Assembly (NCBI GenBank): GCA_964451255.1
Contig: CAYVHL010000003.1
Span: forward strand, 1-64,000
Length of the DNA stretch: 64,000 nucleotides
Direction of reading: 5' to 3'
Source: JAHBTB01 sp964451255
GTDB taxonomy: Bacteria; Armatimonadota; Fimbriimonadia; Fimbriimonadales; Fimbriimonadaceae
Part shown: one piece after another, positions 18,203 to 27,870 of the stretch
Layout of the letters: each line of letters begins with the position of its first letter
Position numbering within the stretch: position 1 is the stretch's first letter
Made by a program: the position numbers and the translations under genes
Notes under the pieces: generated by a model
Databases searched by the model: none
What the model was told of the DNA's origin: nothing
The model's input: only the letters and a program-made list of their open reading frames with translations

Positions 18203-20631
18203 CGCTTCTCAACCTCGTAGTGCACCCACTTCTTGGAAAGCACGAACTGGAACCACGTCAGGGCGACGATGATCAGGAACAACACCCAGGCGAACGCGCT
18301 CGCGTACCCCATCCGGAACTGGGCGAAAGCCGCTTGGAAGAGATGGTAGACGGGCATGGCCAGCGAGTCGTTCGGGCCGTTGTTCATGCCGCCGGTGATG
18401 ACGAAGACACTGTCGAAGGTCTGCAAGACGCCGATGACGCCCATGACCGAGCTAAAGAAGATCAGAGGGCTGAGTTGCGGCAAGGTGATATTGAAGAACT
18501 GTTGCTTGCCGCTGGCGCCGTCGATCGCCGCCGCCTCGTAGAGGGTCGTCGGCACGCCCTTGAGCCCGGCCAGCCATAAGATCATGCCGCTGCCCGCACC
18601 CCACAGTCCCATCATGATCAACGAAGGCTTCGCCCACGCTTCGACCGCCAACCAACCCGGCGGCGGGGTCATAAACCAGTGCGAGACGGTCGCCTGCCAA
18701 AGGCCGTTGAACAGGCCTCTCTTTGGGTCGGAATTGAGGATCCACATCCACAGAAAGACCGTGGCGACTTGGGGGGTGATGCTGGGCAGGTAGAAGGCGG
18801 TCCGATAGAACCTCAGCCCTCGGACACCCGTGTTGAGGATCAGGGCGATCGCCAACCCAGTCACCAATCCCAGCGGAATGCCGATGCCGGCCAAGTAGGC
18901 GACGTTATAGAAAGACTTTGCGACGATGTCCTTGTCCGTCGTGAAGATGTCAACGTAGTTGTGGAATCCTACAAACCGTGCTTCATTGAGCACGTCGTAC
19001 TGCGCGACACTGAACACCAATGACGCCAGCATCGGGCCCAAGGTGAACACCAACATCCCAATGATGAACGGGCTGATGAACAGGAACCCTGCTCGTGCCT
19101 CCTGCCCGGCGACCCTACCGAGCCTGACCCGTTTGAGAAACACAAAGAACGCCGCTACCCCGAGCAAGACGAGGACGACGCCGACCAATCCGATCAAGTT
19201 CAAGTCCAAGACTGGGTGCAGGTGGCGTTGCAAATGCTCAGTGATGAGTTGCTGGACCTTCTTCTGTGCGTCCGCTAGGGCTTGCTCCGGCGTCTCGGCC
19301 CGGCGACAGGCCTGTTCAATGGCGCGGACGTGCTCGTCCCACAATGTCTGGGCCACAAAGGTCGGCGGCCTGATCCGAGCGAACGGCATCATCGAGACGT
19401 GCGTCCGAAGCGCCTGCTCAAACACGCTGTCTCCGGACGCATAAAGCTTGACGATGTCCTCTGTCGCCCTGATGCTGGCTTCGATCCGGGGAATGTGCCG
19501 ACGCCCTTGGCTGTGCTCGTAGTCGGACTGCCCTTTGGCGTTCAGCATCCGCGCCTCGTAGCAGTTCACCCACTTGATCCATTTCCAAGCGGCCTCACGG
19601 TGCTTGGCGTTGCGTGGCATGACCCAGGCAAAACCACCCGCCCAAGTGATGAAGGTGTCCTTTTCGTCTTTGAAAAGTCCACGGTGGTTGTAACGGTCAT
19701 CGGGCACGGGGGCGGGAGCGGTCCCCATGTCCATGCGGGGGTCCCAACTCGCGTAGTTCTTGATGTTCCAGTCGCCGTTGATCTGCATGGCGACCAAGCC
19801 GGTGACAAACGGGTCGTTCTCGTTCGTCCGGAACCCGGCCTCGAACTTCTTGGCATTGTCCATGCCGCCCAAAATGTCGTAGCCCTTGACCATGAAGTCG
19901 AGGGCCTCACGCGTCCTTGGGTTGTTGATCGTGCACTTCGTGCCGTCAGGGCTGATGAACTCCGAGTCCATCTGGAACGCGTAAAGGTAGAGCCAGCTGT
20001 TCCCATAGTTGGGCATGAAGCCAGCCACTTTGAGCGAGCCGTCCTTGTTGAATTGAGTCAGGACTTTGCTGTAGGCGAGCGTCTCCGACCAGGTGCGTGG
20101 CGGGCGGTCAGGATCCAACCCGGCGGCACGGAGCTTAGCTGCGTTGGCTTTGAAGATCGCCCGGTTGTAGTAGAGCACCCGGTTGTCGGCGGCGGTAGGG
20201 ATGCCGTAGACCTTGCCCTTGTAACACGCCTCTTGCCACACCGCCGGGTAGTACTGGTCGGGCGTCGGCGTCTCGGGGTCGGAGCCGCGGTCGCGCTCGA
20301 TCAGGTCGTCCAAGGGCTGGAACGCTCCTCTTTCGGCCCAGTCCGAGATCGTAAACCGATCCTGCAGAACCGCATCGGGTGGGACTCCGCCGACGATCGC
20401 GGTCAGCAACTTTTGGGGGTTCATCCCCCCAGCCCCCATGGACAGGAGCCTAACCTTGATGTCCGGGTTGCGGCGCTCGAACTCGCGCACGACAGCGTCT
20501 TGGCCCTTTTCCTGAGGCGAGATCGCCAGACCCCAGATCGTCAAGACCGTGCGTCCCTTCGCGTCTGTGCTCTGGGCCGCGCACAGCCCTGCCAAGACAA
20601 GAAACAGGACAAAGGAAACGACCTTAGACAT
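18199..20631 (-). CDS. Sugar-binding protein fused to MalF-like ABC permease
   Basis: This is a fusion of two transporter subunits in one 810-residue chain. After a signal peptide (MSKVVSFVLFLVLAGLCAAQ), residues 25-430 resemble an extracellular solute-binding protein of the sugar type (LTIWGLAISPQEKGQDAVVREFERRNPDIKV read in part, then GGVPPDAVLQDRFTISDW and AWKWIKWVN). From about residue 470 the chain continues into a MalF-type permease with six or more helices, including AGFLFISPFIIGMLVFTLGP and the EAA loop TTLYEAAAIDGASGKQQFF. The start at 20631 is chosen for the signal peptide; an in-frame ATG at 20682 would add 17 residues. It is coupled to the MalG-like gene by a 4-bp overlap. The substrate is unknown, probably a sugar. 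Confidence 0.88.
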   Translation of the reverse strand: MSKVVSFVLFLVLAGLCAAQSTDAKGRTVLTIWGLAISPQEKGQDAVVREFERRNPDIKVRLLSMGAGGMNPQKLLTAIVGGVPPDAVLQDRFTISDWAERGAFQPLDDLIERDRGSDPETPTPDQYYPAVWQEACYKGKVYGIPTAADNRVLYYNRAIFKANAAKLRAAGLDPDRPPRTWSETLAYSKVLTQFNKDGSLKVAGFMPNYGNSWLYLYAFQMDSEFISPDGTKCTINNPRTREALDFMVKGYDILGGMDNAKKFEAGFRTNENDPFVTGLVAMQINGDWNIKNYASWDPRMDMGTAPAPVPDDRYNHRGLFKDEKDTFITWAGGFAWVMPRNAKHREAAWKWIKWVNCYEARMLNAKGQSDYEHSQGRRHIPRIEASIRATEDIVKLYASGDSVFEQALRTHVSMMPFARIRPPTFVAQTLWDEHVRAIEQACRRAETPEQALADAQKKVQQLITEHLQRHLHPVLDLNLIGLVGVVLVLLGVAAFFVFLKRVRLGRVAGQEARAGFLFISPFIIGMLVFTLGPMLASLVFSVAQYDVLNEARFVGFHNYVDIFTTDKDIVAKSFYNVAYLAGIGIPLGLVTGLAIALILNTGVRGLRFYRTAFYLPSITPQVATVFLWMWILNSDPKRGLFNGLWQATVSHWFMTPPPGWLAVEAWAKPSLIMMGLWGAGSGMILWLAGLKGVPTTLYEAAAIDGASGKQQFFNITLPQLSPLIFFSSVMGVIGVLQTFDSVFVITGGMNNGPNDSLAMPVYHLFQAAFAQFRMGYASAFAWVLFLIIVALTWFQFVLSKKWVHYEVEKR

Positions 20632-20750
20632 GAGGCTCGACGAGGCCATGACCGAGGAGCAGGGTCCTTTGTCCCTCGGCATCAGCTACTATCGTACTCG
20701 CACTAGCTTCAACGAATCGTTGACGGACGCGAATCTCAAAAAACTTACCC

Positions 20751-20778
20751 TTGATTGAGACGAATCCGATGCCATAAT
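20751..20778 (+). promoter_or_regulatory. Putative promoter for the riboswitch transcript
   Basis: TTGATT (20751-20756) and CATAAT (20773-20778) are separated by 16 nt, giving a plausible sigma-70 promoter that would start transcription near 20785, just upstream of the riboswitch. Confidence 0.5.
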
Positions 20779-20799
20779 CAGCGTTGACAACGCAAGTTG

Positions 20800-20935
20800 T
20801 CGATTCCTGGTCTAACGTCCGCAAGGACGACGGGGGACCCAGTCCCGGGGTGAACCGCCTGCGAAGGTGGAGAGTGGTTTCTAGGCTCTAACCCGACAGC
20901 TAACCTCGTAGACCTAAAGCTAGAGACCTGGCATG
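20800..20935 (+). ncRNA. Cyclic di-AMP riboswitch (ydaO/yuaA family)
   Basis: The plus strand carries the conserved blocks of the ydaO/yuaA (c-di-AMP) leader in the right order: GACGGGGGACCCA, CGGGGTGAACCGCC, then after a variable arm TCTAACCCGACAGCTAACCT followed by CGTAGACC. A closing helix can be drawn between GGTCTA (20809-20814) and TAGACC (20909-20914). Such riboswitches sense c-di-AMP and usually switch off K+/osmolyte transporter or cell-wall genes. No recognised gene of these types lies directly downstream; see the neighbouring non-coding tract and the membrane protein at 21368. Recognition is by eye; a covariance-model search would settle it. Confidence 0.85.
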
Positions 20936-21259
20936 GGCCAGATGTGGAGTCCCTCACAGGATTCTTCAGGTAGGTGACCGGGCCAAGGAGCGACAAAGGC
21001 GTCGCGACAAGGTATCGCCGGCGGAGCGCCACCCGTGGTCTCGAATCGGAATCGTCGACATGGCTCGGTGTCGCGCGGTGGATTGGAGACCGCCGGGACA
21101 GGCTGACAACCTCAAGTTGGCCGAGGCCCCTGACACCTGCGAACAGAGCCCGGTCGCGGCCGAGACGAGAGCACACAGACCCAATGTTCCTCTGCCGCCG
21201 TCAACGGAGAGGAGCGGCCGAAAGGCAACCAGGACGTGTCGTCCTCCGTGTCATGACGT
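20936..21259 (+). other. Non-coding tract between riboswitch and terminator
   Basis: About 320 bases with no convincing reading frame on either strand; the frames that stay open give Arg/Pro-rich translations without any family resemblance. Several short complementary stretches suggest structure. I see none of the hallmarks of RNase P RNA, tmRNA, SRP RNA or 6S RNA. It is either a very long leader or a separate RNA that ends at the hairpin at 21260. Confidence 0.5.
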
Positions 21260-21296
21260 GGAGGCCCTTCTAGCCAGAAGGGCCTCCTGTCTTTGT
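21260..21296 (+). terminator. Strong intrinsic terminator-like hairpin
   Basis: A perfect 12-bp stem (GGAGGCCCTTCT at 21260-21271, AGAAGGGCCTCC at 21276-21287) closes a 4-nt loop AGCC and is followed by TGTCTTTG. It may end the riboswitch transcript, or act as the expression platform for the membrane protein gene 80 bp downstream. Confidence 0.7.
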
Positions 21297-21367
21297 GCCC
21301 CTGCCACGCAGAAAGGCCTCCCTCGCAACGGTATTCTCGCGCTGGATGCGCGAGCGAGGCCAACTGC

Positions 21368-21676
21368 ATGTCTAAACCGCGGCGCGACGCGCTTTCCGCG
21401 CTGTTCGGCTTGGTCGTGTTCCTCGTCGGGGTCGGCCTCATCTTCTTCGCGTTCAAACTGGCTTACGACATGTTCACTGTGCCGCCGACCTTGGCGATGG
21501 ACATCAAGCCGGGCGCGCCGGTAGCCCTCGACAAGGCGGCCAACGGGCTCTACCAAGTGGTCGTCAAGGTCGTCGTCCTCGTGATCATGGCAGGCATCGG
21601 CTCCGCCGCCGCCAACAAAGGGATCAAACTTTACGCGGCCGAGCACGGTCGGATCCACAAGCCCCCACCCGACTAG
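21368..21676 (+). CDS. Small two-helix membrane protein
   Basis: This 102-residue protein has two predicted membrane helices (about residues 9-32, LFGLVVFLVGVGLIFFAF, and 66-84, VVVKVVVLVIMAGIGSAA) separated by a 30-residue loop, and a short basic/proline tail. No family is recognised. The ATG at 21368 is chosen because the helix-bearing chain MSKPRRDALSALFG begins there. It is the only plausible plus-strand coding gene downstream of the c-di-AMP riboswitch, although a strong terminator stands between them. Its stop overlaps the convergent flavoprotein gene by 4 bp. Confidence 0.6.
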   Translation: MSKPRRDALSALFGLVVFLVGVGLIFFAFKLAYDMFTVPPTLAMDIKPGAPVALDKAANGLYQVVVKVVVLVIMAGIGSAAANKGIKLYAAEHGRIHKPPPD

Positions 21677-23337
21677 TCGACCTTGATGCACGGGCGGTCA
21701 GGGTTCAACTTGCCTTCGATCCAACCCTCGGCGACCATAGCTTCCATGGCCTCCACCACCAGCATCGGCGCCCGTTCGATCTCGATCTGATCCTGGGAGA
21801 CCATGGCGTTCACGGTCGCCTCCAAGACTTTGATGCTGTCGGTCTCCCGGTTCAGGGAGTTGAGCAGGTGTTTGAAGACGTCGATGATCGGCAACACCTT
21901 CGGGCCCCTTCTCAGGCAGGCCGTCTGCTTGACCCGGCCGTCGACATACTCGGCCATCACACCCTTCTTGGTGCCCTGCATGTTCAGCTTCCAAGAATTG
22001 GTCTTCGTGAGTTCCCAGTCCCACCTTTCACCAACGATCTCAGCGGTCAGGTATTTGATGTCGCGAAGACGATAGGTCAGGGCGGCGGCGACGCCGGGCG
22101 TGTCCATGGTGAACCCACCGGTGGCGAGCCAACGGAACGCGTCCTCGGGTGTCAGCGTGATGCCCGCGCCCTCAGCGAGGTCGGCGCAGAAGTTCTTGAG
22201 GTCGACGAAGTGGCCGTTGGACGAATACCAATAGTCCGCAAACTGCATGTGGTGGCGAATTTGACCTCGGTGCCCTTCGTCGTACTGAGACTTGAGCCAG
22301 CCAGGATCCACCTCGCCGCGCTCGAGTTCCATCACGGTGAAGGCCACTTTGCGGGCACTCGTGTGGGCCAGCGTCATGCCGGCCGAGAGGATCGGGTCGG
22401 CGAAGCCACAGCTGTCACCAGCGAGAAACCAGTTCTCACCCACCAACCGGTCGGCGACGAAGTTCCAATCCTTAGTGGCGCTGATCTCGGGCTCTGGTGT
22501 GGCGTGTTCCAGAAGATGGGAGATCATCGGCTCTTCAGCAACCGCCTTCGCATAGATGGCATCGGTGGACAACCCCGACTCTTTGTAATGGGCGGCAGGG
22601 AGGACGAGGCCTACTGAAGTCCGTGTGGACGTGATCGGGATGAACCAGATCCATCCCCAATGCAGGCTGAGGATCTGGACGCGGGTCGCCCCCTTGCCGA
22701 CAGTCTCGGCCCACTCGGCGTCCTGCCAGTACTTCCAAATGGCGATGTTGCGCAGCGCGGTCGGGGCCTCGATGCCGATCCCTAGGGCCCTCCTCAGCAC
22801 GCCCGACTCTCCCGAGGTGTCGATGTAGGTCTTGGCTTCGACCCGCCCGATCGGCTCGGTCAGGAGCCCGGTGACCCGGTCGCCCTCGTGCTCGACACTT
22901 CTGACACTCGTCTCCTCGTGGACATGACACCCAAGACTCGCCGCGTGGTCCAGCAGTATCTCGTCATAGATCGACCTGTCCACCTGAAAGGCGGTCTTCT
23001 GTCTCTGGCCGACGAACCTGTTCGGCCGTGGAAGGTCCTCAAACTGCTCGCCGACCAGGAAGTCCGTATGCCACAGGTCGTTTCGAGTGCCCCACTTGAA
23101 GGTCGCCCCGACCTTGATGGGAAAGCCCGCCGCTTCGACCTTGTCCCAGACACCCATTTCGTCAAGGATCGCTGAGATCACTGGCAAATGGCTCTCGCCG
23201 ACGTGGTCTCGGGGGAACCGCTCCCGCTCAAGGATCACAACGTCCAGGTCAGGGCGATACTTCTTGATGAACGCGCCGGTCGTCGCGCCGGCCGGACCGC
23301 CGCCGATGATCGCCACATCTGTTTTGACCATGGACAT
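21673..23337 (-). CDS. FAD-dependent oxidoreductase, tryptophan-halogenase-like (copy 2 of tandem pair)
   Basis: This 554-residue flavoprotein has the Rossmann FAD motif AIIGGGPAGATTG, the ERERFPRDHVGESHLP segment common to halogenases and geranylgeranyl reductases, and GDSCGFADPILSAGM for FAD binding. The halogenase-type motif WxWxIP is present (GWIWFIP, near residue 230), and Lys75 in GFPIKVGATFKWG sits where flavin-dependent halogenases keep an active-site Lys. The C-terminal ~150 residues form a helical domain ending EGWIEGKLNPDRP. It overlaps its paralogue upstream (TAATG). Halogenation is possible but unproven; oxidation or reduction of another substrate is the alternative. Confidence 0.82.
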   Translation of the reverse strand: MSMVKTDVAIIGGGPAGATTGAFIKKYRPDLDVVILERERFPRDHVGESHLPVISAILDEMGVWDKVEAAGFPIKVGATFKWGTRNDLWHTDFLVGEQFEDLPRPNRFVGQRQKTAFQVDRSIYDEILLDHAASLGCHVHEETSVRSVEHEGDRVTGLLTEPIGRVEAKTYIDTSGESGVLRRALGIGIEAPTALRNIAIWKYWQDAEWAETVGKGATRVQILSLHWGWIWFIPITSTRTSVGLVLPAAHYKESGLSTDAIYAKAVAEEPMISHLLEHATPEPEISATKDWNFVADRLVGENWFLAGDSCGFADPILSAGMTLAHTSARKVAFTVMELERGEVDPGWLKSQYDEGHRGQIRHHMQFADYWYSSNGHFVDLKNFCADLAEGAGITLTPEDAFRWLATGGFTMDTPGVAAALTYRLRDIKYLTAEIVGERWDWELTKTNSWKLNMQGTKKGVMAEYVDGRVKQTACLRRGPKVLPIIDVFKHLLNSLNRETDSIKVLEATVNAMVSQDQIEIERAPMLVVEAMEAMVAEGWIEGKLNPDRPCIKVD

Positions 23338-25070
23338 TAGCCCTCGATTGCCTCTGCCAAACGCACCTTAGGGTCGATCAGATCCTTGTTCCAGTCGATG
23401 TTTGGTGTCCGAGGGATGTCGGAAGACTTGAGCAACGGCTCGTCATCTCTCTTTCGGCCCCTCACCCATCCCTCTTTGAGCAAGACCTCCAAGGCTTCGA
23501 GGCCGCTCAAAGCGACGACCGGGCCATATTGGGCGCTATAGCCTCGCAACCGTTTGATGATGCCGCTCAATCTGGTTTCTGTCTGCAAGATGTCAAAAAT
23601 GACCCTGAAGCCGCCAGTGACCGGCAGTTTCACGTCGCCCTTGCTGAACACTCGCACCGGCTTGATTCGCCCGTTTTCATAAATCGGGGCGCGGTCGGTC
23701 ACGACTCCTTCCATCTCAACCTCAAATTCGTTGAACTTGGTGATCAACCAGTCAGACTCTTCGTCGAAAAACATCCCCTGGATGTTCTTGATCTGTTCGA
23801 TTGAGAACCCGGCCAACCCGGCCCCAGCGGTCTCCAGGGAGACAAAACCGCCTGAACCGAGCCATTGCCAAGCGGACTTCGGGTCCATCTTGAACCCTGC
23901 TTCCTTGGCGATCTCACTGGTGTAGTCGACAAGGTCGGAAAAATGCCCATTGCCCGAATACCAGTAGTTCGCGAACCGGATGTGCTGCATGACACGGTGG
24001 GCTTGGCGGTCGTGGAAGACCTCCTTCAACCATGAGGCGTCCATCTCCCCTCGTTCGAGCTCGGCGATCGTATAGGCGCACTCCTTCGCCCCGATCATCG
24101 TCATGCTGATCCCTGCTGACAAGATAGGGTCGGCAAATCCGGCAGACTCTCCGACCAGGAACCAGTTCTCCCCGACAGTCTCTTGCGCTAAGAACGACCA
24201 GTCCTTTGTCGCCTTGACGTCCCCTGTCGCAATGGCGTTTGCCGTGAGGGCGGCGATCCGTGGTTCCGATCGGATCGCTTGGATGTAGAGTTCAGCGGGG
24301 CGCAACCCGGAGTCTTTGTAGTACTCGGCCGGGCAGACCAGACCTATCGACGTCCGGGTCGGCGAAATCGGAATGAACCAGATCCAACCGTATCCGAGGC
24401 TCATGATTTGGATGCGTGTGCCGCCCTTTCCAATGGTAACCGCCCATTCGGCGTTATCCCAGTGGTCCCAAATGGCGATGTTTCGCAAGGAGGGCGGTTC
24501 TTCAACCTCGACACCCAAGGCCTTTCGCATGATCGCCGCACCGCCGGACGCGTCGATGTAATATTTGGCATGGACTTCGGTGCCATCGGAGAGGACGAAG
24601 CCGGTGACCTTACCCGCCTCTGTCTGCACTTTGGCCACACCGTTCCCGTCTTCGACGTGCGCGCCGAGGCCCTCTGCGTGGTCTATCAAGACTTGGTCGA
24701 AGACCGCCCTGTCCACCTGGAAGGCGCTGGCGACGCGCCAGCCCTCGAACTTGCCTGGACGAGGTTCGTCGTCGACGACCATCGAGGTCTCAAGCAAATT
24801 GAAATCCCACAGGTCGTCCGTACAACCCCATCTGTAGGTAGCGCCGATCTTTATCGGGAAATCGGCCGCCTCGATTTTCTCCCAGGCGCCAAGTTCATCT
24901 AGCACTCTGCCGACCGTCGGCAACAGGCTTTCCCCGATGTGGTCCCGCGGAAACTTCTCCTTCTCAAAGACCGCGACACTCAAATTGGGCGCGTGCAATC
25001 GCAACATTGAGGCGACAGTGCTGCCGCCTGGGCCGCCTCCAATGACGGCGACATCAAACATTTTGGACAT
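23337..25070 (-). CDS. FAD-dependent oxidoreductase, tryptophan-halogenase-like (copy 1 of tandem pair)
   Basis: This 577-residue paralogue of the next gene has the same order of motifs: AVIGGGPGGSTVA (FAD), FPRDHIGESLLPTVGRVLDE, Lys74 in FPIKIGATYRWG, WxWxIP in GWIWFIP, and GESAGFADPILSAGI. The C-terminal domain is longer and ends in a charged tail. The two proteins are clearly homologous along their full length, so this is an old tandem duplication whose copies are probably co-translated. No flavin reductase or biosynthetic cluster is visible beside them. The gene starts 18 bp after a hairpin that probably ends the prepilin operon. Confidence 0.83.
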   Translation of the reverse strand: MSKMFDVAVIGGGPGGSTVASMLRLHAPNLSVAVFEKEKFPRDHIGESLLPTVGRVLDELGAWEKIEAADFPIKIGATYRWGCTDDLWDFNLLETSMVVDDEPRPGKFEGWRVASAFQVDRAVFDQVLIDHAEGLGAHVEDGNGVAKVQTEAGKVTGFVLSDGTEVHAKYYIDASGGAAIMRKALGVEVEEPPSLRNIAIWDHWDNAEWAVTIGKGGTRIQIMSLGYGWIWFIPISPTRTSIGLVCPAEYYKDSGLRPAELYIQAIRSEPRIAALTANAIATGDVKATKDWSFLAQETVGENWFLVGESAGFADPILSAGISMTMIGAKECAYTIAELERGEMDASWLKEVFHDRQAHRVMQHIRFANYWYSGNGHFSDLVDYTSEIAKEAGFKMDPKSAWQWLGSGGFVSLETAGAGLAGFSIEQIKNIQGMFFDEESDWLITKFNEFEVEMEGVVTDRAPIYENGRIKPVRVFSKGDVKLPVTGGFRVIFDILQTETRLSGIIKRLRGYSAQYGPVVALSGLEALEVLLKEGWVRGRKRDDEPLLKSSDIPRTPNIDWNKDLIDPKVRLAEAIEG

Positions 25071-25088
25071 ATCAGTGATCTATCGTGA

Positions 25089-25116
25089 GCCCGGTCCGGA
25101 TTTCTCCGGACCGGGC
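25089..25116. terminator. Hairpin downstream of the prepilin/lipoprotein operon
   Basis: A perfect 11-bp stem GCCCGGTCCGG (25089-25099) and CCGGACCGGGC (25106-25116) with loop ATTTCT lies between the lipoprotein stop and the flavoprotein start. There is no U-run, so termination may be partial. Confidence 0.55.
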
Positions 25117-25123
25117 GTTACCG

Positions 25124-25344
25124 TCAGTTGCCTCCGCCTGCCGGAGCGCCTTGACCTTGAAGTTGTTTCATCTTCTCGTCTTGGCGGGCTCCTTTGGGCA
25201 TCTGCTTTCCGGCGCCGGGCATCGTTGGTGGTCCGTTGCCGAGCCTCTTCCGCAACGCGGCGTCGTCCGCCGCTGACGGAGTGTCCGACCCACATCCTAC
25301 AAGGAAGATGCAGAGGACGCAGAACGCCAAGGCACCGAGCCGCT

Positions 25345-25348
<4 letters not shown>
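25124..25348 (-). CDS. Small lipoprotein
   Basis: This 74-residue protein has a lipoprotein signal MKRLGALAFCVLCIFLVGC, with lipobox LVGC and lipidated Cys at residue 19. The short hydrophilic, Gly/Pro/Gln-rich mature part has no recognisable domain. The start overlaps the prepilin stop by 4 bp (ATGA), which decides the start. It is probably an envelope companion of the pilin-like protein. Confidence 0.7.
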
Positions 25349-26300
<952 letters not shown>

Positions 26301-26304
<4 letters not shown>

Positions 26305-27464
26305 TTCATGTTCTCCGAATATACGAACGATTTAGCTGTAGAAGTCGGAAGCGGAGTATCAGTGGATCCGCAGGTGACGAGAGGCGCTTCGAGAAGCACG
26401 TGCCGAAACGCTGTCGAGAACCCGCTTGACATTCGGTCAAGCAAGAGCTCCACGGCTATCTGGCCGATACGCTCGAACGGTTGGCAGCATGAGGTCAGGT
26501 ATCCACCGCCGGTGACCCAGCGGAGGAGTCCGTCAAAACCAAGGACTGACATGTGGCGTGGTACCACGACACCCCGGCTTTGTAACCCCTCATACACTTG
26601 GAGGGCGATCTGGTCGTTTATCCCGATGATCGCTGTAGGTGGCGTCTCGAGGGCCAGGAGGCCGTCGAGCACCGGTTCGATCCCTTCCTGCTCGTCCACG
26701 GTTTCGTGTCGGACGAGTTCGTAGTCGAAGGGGATGTTTGCTTCTTGGAGCGCGCTGCGGTAGCCCGATTCACGCTCTCGCACGGTGGAGGCAAGATCTT
26801 GGTTTGTGACGAGGGCGATGCGCCCGTGGCCGAGGCCGACAAGGTGCCTCACCGCTGCTTGCGACGCGGCAAAATTGTCGATACCGACATGGTCGCCGTC
26901 CATCGGCCCAGGCGGACGTCTGTCCACAAAGACCATCGGGATGCCCGCGTCCCTCACTTCTTGCAGAGCCGGACGGTTTTGGTCGGCGCCAAGGTACCAA
27001 ATGATCAGCCCGGCAGCATGCTCGTCGGCAGCGACGCCACGGAGAAACTTGTCTTCAGATGCCAGGCAACCTTCAAATCCTGTGCTGTCAGACGCGCTCC
27101 CCACGACAAGCCGGACGTCGGGGGGGACGGCCACCGACTGGATGCCCTTGAGAATGCACGAGGCGCTGTAATAAGCCGTGTTGGGCCACAGCCAGATGAA
27201 TAAGTGCCGCGGTCCATTTTGGTCTCGCCGGGCCAAGCGGGGCCCCCTTGGCTTCACGACAGGGCGACAGTTCGGCTTGCACGATATCAAGCCCAAGTTA
27301 TCCAGCTCTTTGATCGCTTGCCTGATGACAAGGCGGCTGACCTCGAACTGCTCGGCGAGATATCTCTCGCTCGGCAGACTCCGTCCAGCGGCGAACGTGC
27401 CGTGATCGATCCTCGCCTGCATCTCTTCGATGACAGCGCGAACCATGGGAGACCAGTCGTTCAT
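26301..27464 (-). CDS. GntR-type HTH / LacI-type sensor transcriptional regulator (AraR-like architecture)
   Basis: This 387-residue regulator joins a GntR winged helix (residues 5-70, with GRSLPSERYLAEQFEVSRLV and IRQAIKELDNLGLI) to a periplasmic-binding-like LacI/GalR sensor domain (about 90-370). The sensor has VFVDRRPPG, VGIDNFAASQAAVRHLV and HGRIALV, and MSVLGFDGLL near residue 310. This architecture is known from AraR-type sugar-responsive regulators. The ATG at 27464 has GAGG five nt upstream; a GTG at 27470 is an alternative. The coding region overlaps a prepilin gene, and a good promoter lies upstream. The ligand is unknown; a sugar is expected. Confidence 0.9.
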
Positions 27465-27515
27465 GGCCACCTCACCTTAAATCTCTGGGCGACGTCGACC
27501 ATCGATATGTCTAGG

Positions 27516-27545
27516 ATTGTAACACAGGCGGACCGAAGATGCCAA
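27516..27545 (-). promoter_or_regulatory. Sigma-70-like promoter of the regulator/prepilin operon
   Basis: On the minus strand TTGGCA (27545-27540) and TACAAT (27521-27516) are separated by 18 nt, predicting a start near 27509 and a leader of about 45 nt before the regulator. Confidence 0.6.
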
Positions 27546-27697
27546 AAAAATCTGACTTGAAAGCCAAGATTATCAACAGGTAGATAGATAGTTCAAGGAA
27601 GGACATATCCGTTGGACAAAGCACTGACCATAAACCCTAGCCACTAGCTGAAGCCTCTGGTATATTTTGGTCCAGCGCTAGTTACTAAGGGAAGAGG

Positions 27698-27774
27698 TGG
27701 TCGGGATGAGAGGATTTGAACCTCCGACCTCTGCGTCCCGAACGCAGCGCTCTACCAAGCTGAGCCACATCCCG
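27698..27774 (-). tRNA. tRNA-Pro (anticodon CGG)
   Basis: The minus-strand 77-nt cloverleaf has acceptor CGGGATG/CATCCCG, discriminator A and encoded CCA. The D arm is GGCTCAGCTTGGTAGAGC-like and the anticodon loop TTCGGGA gives CGG. The T arm reads GGAGGTTCAAATCCTC. Confidence 0.96.
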
Positions 27775-27870
27775 ACGTGGATCCGCCCTTACGGGCGACG
27801 GGGCAAGATTATACATGGCTTTCGTGAGGCGGTCGGTTACCCTGGGTCTTCAACCGGGCTATCCTGACCC

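Noticed and set aside
19282..20706. A 474-codon plus-strand open frame opposite the binding protein-permease fusion
   Set aside because: No recognisable protein features; the minus strand encodes a clear transporter.
20936..21259. RNase P RNA, tmRNA, SRP RNA or 6S RNA in the tract after the riboswitch
   Set aside because: None of the hallmark sequences of these RNAs was found on either strand.
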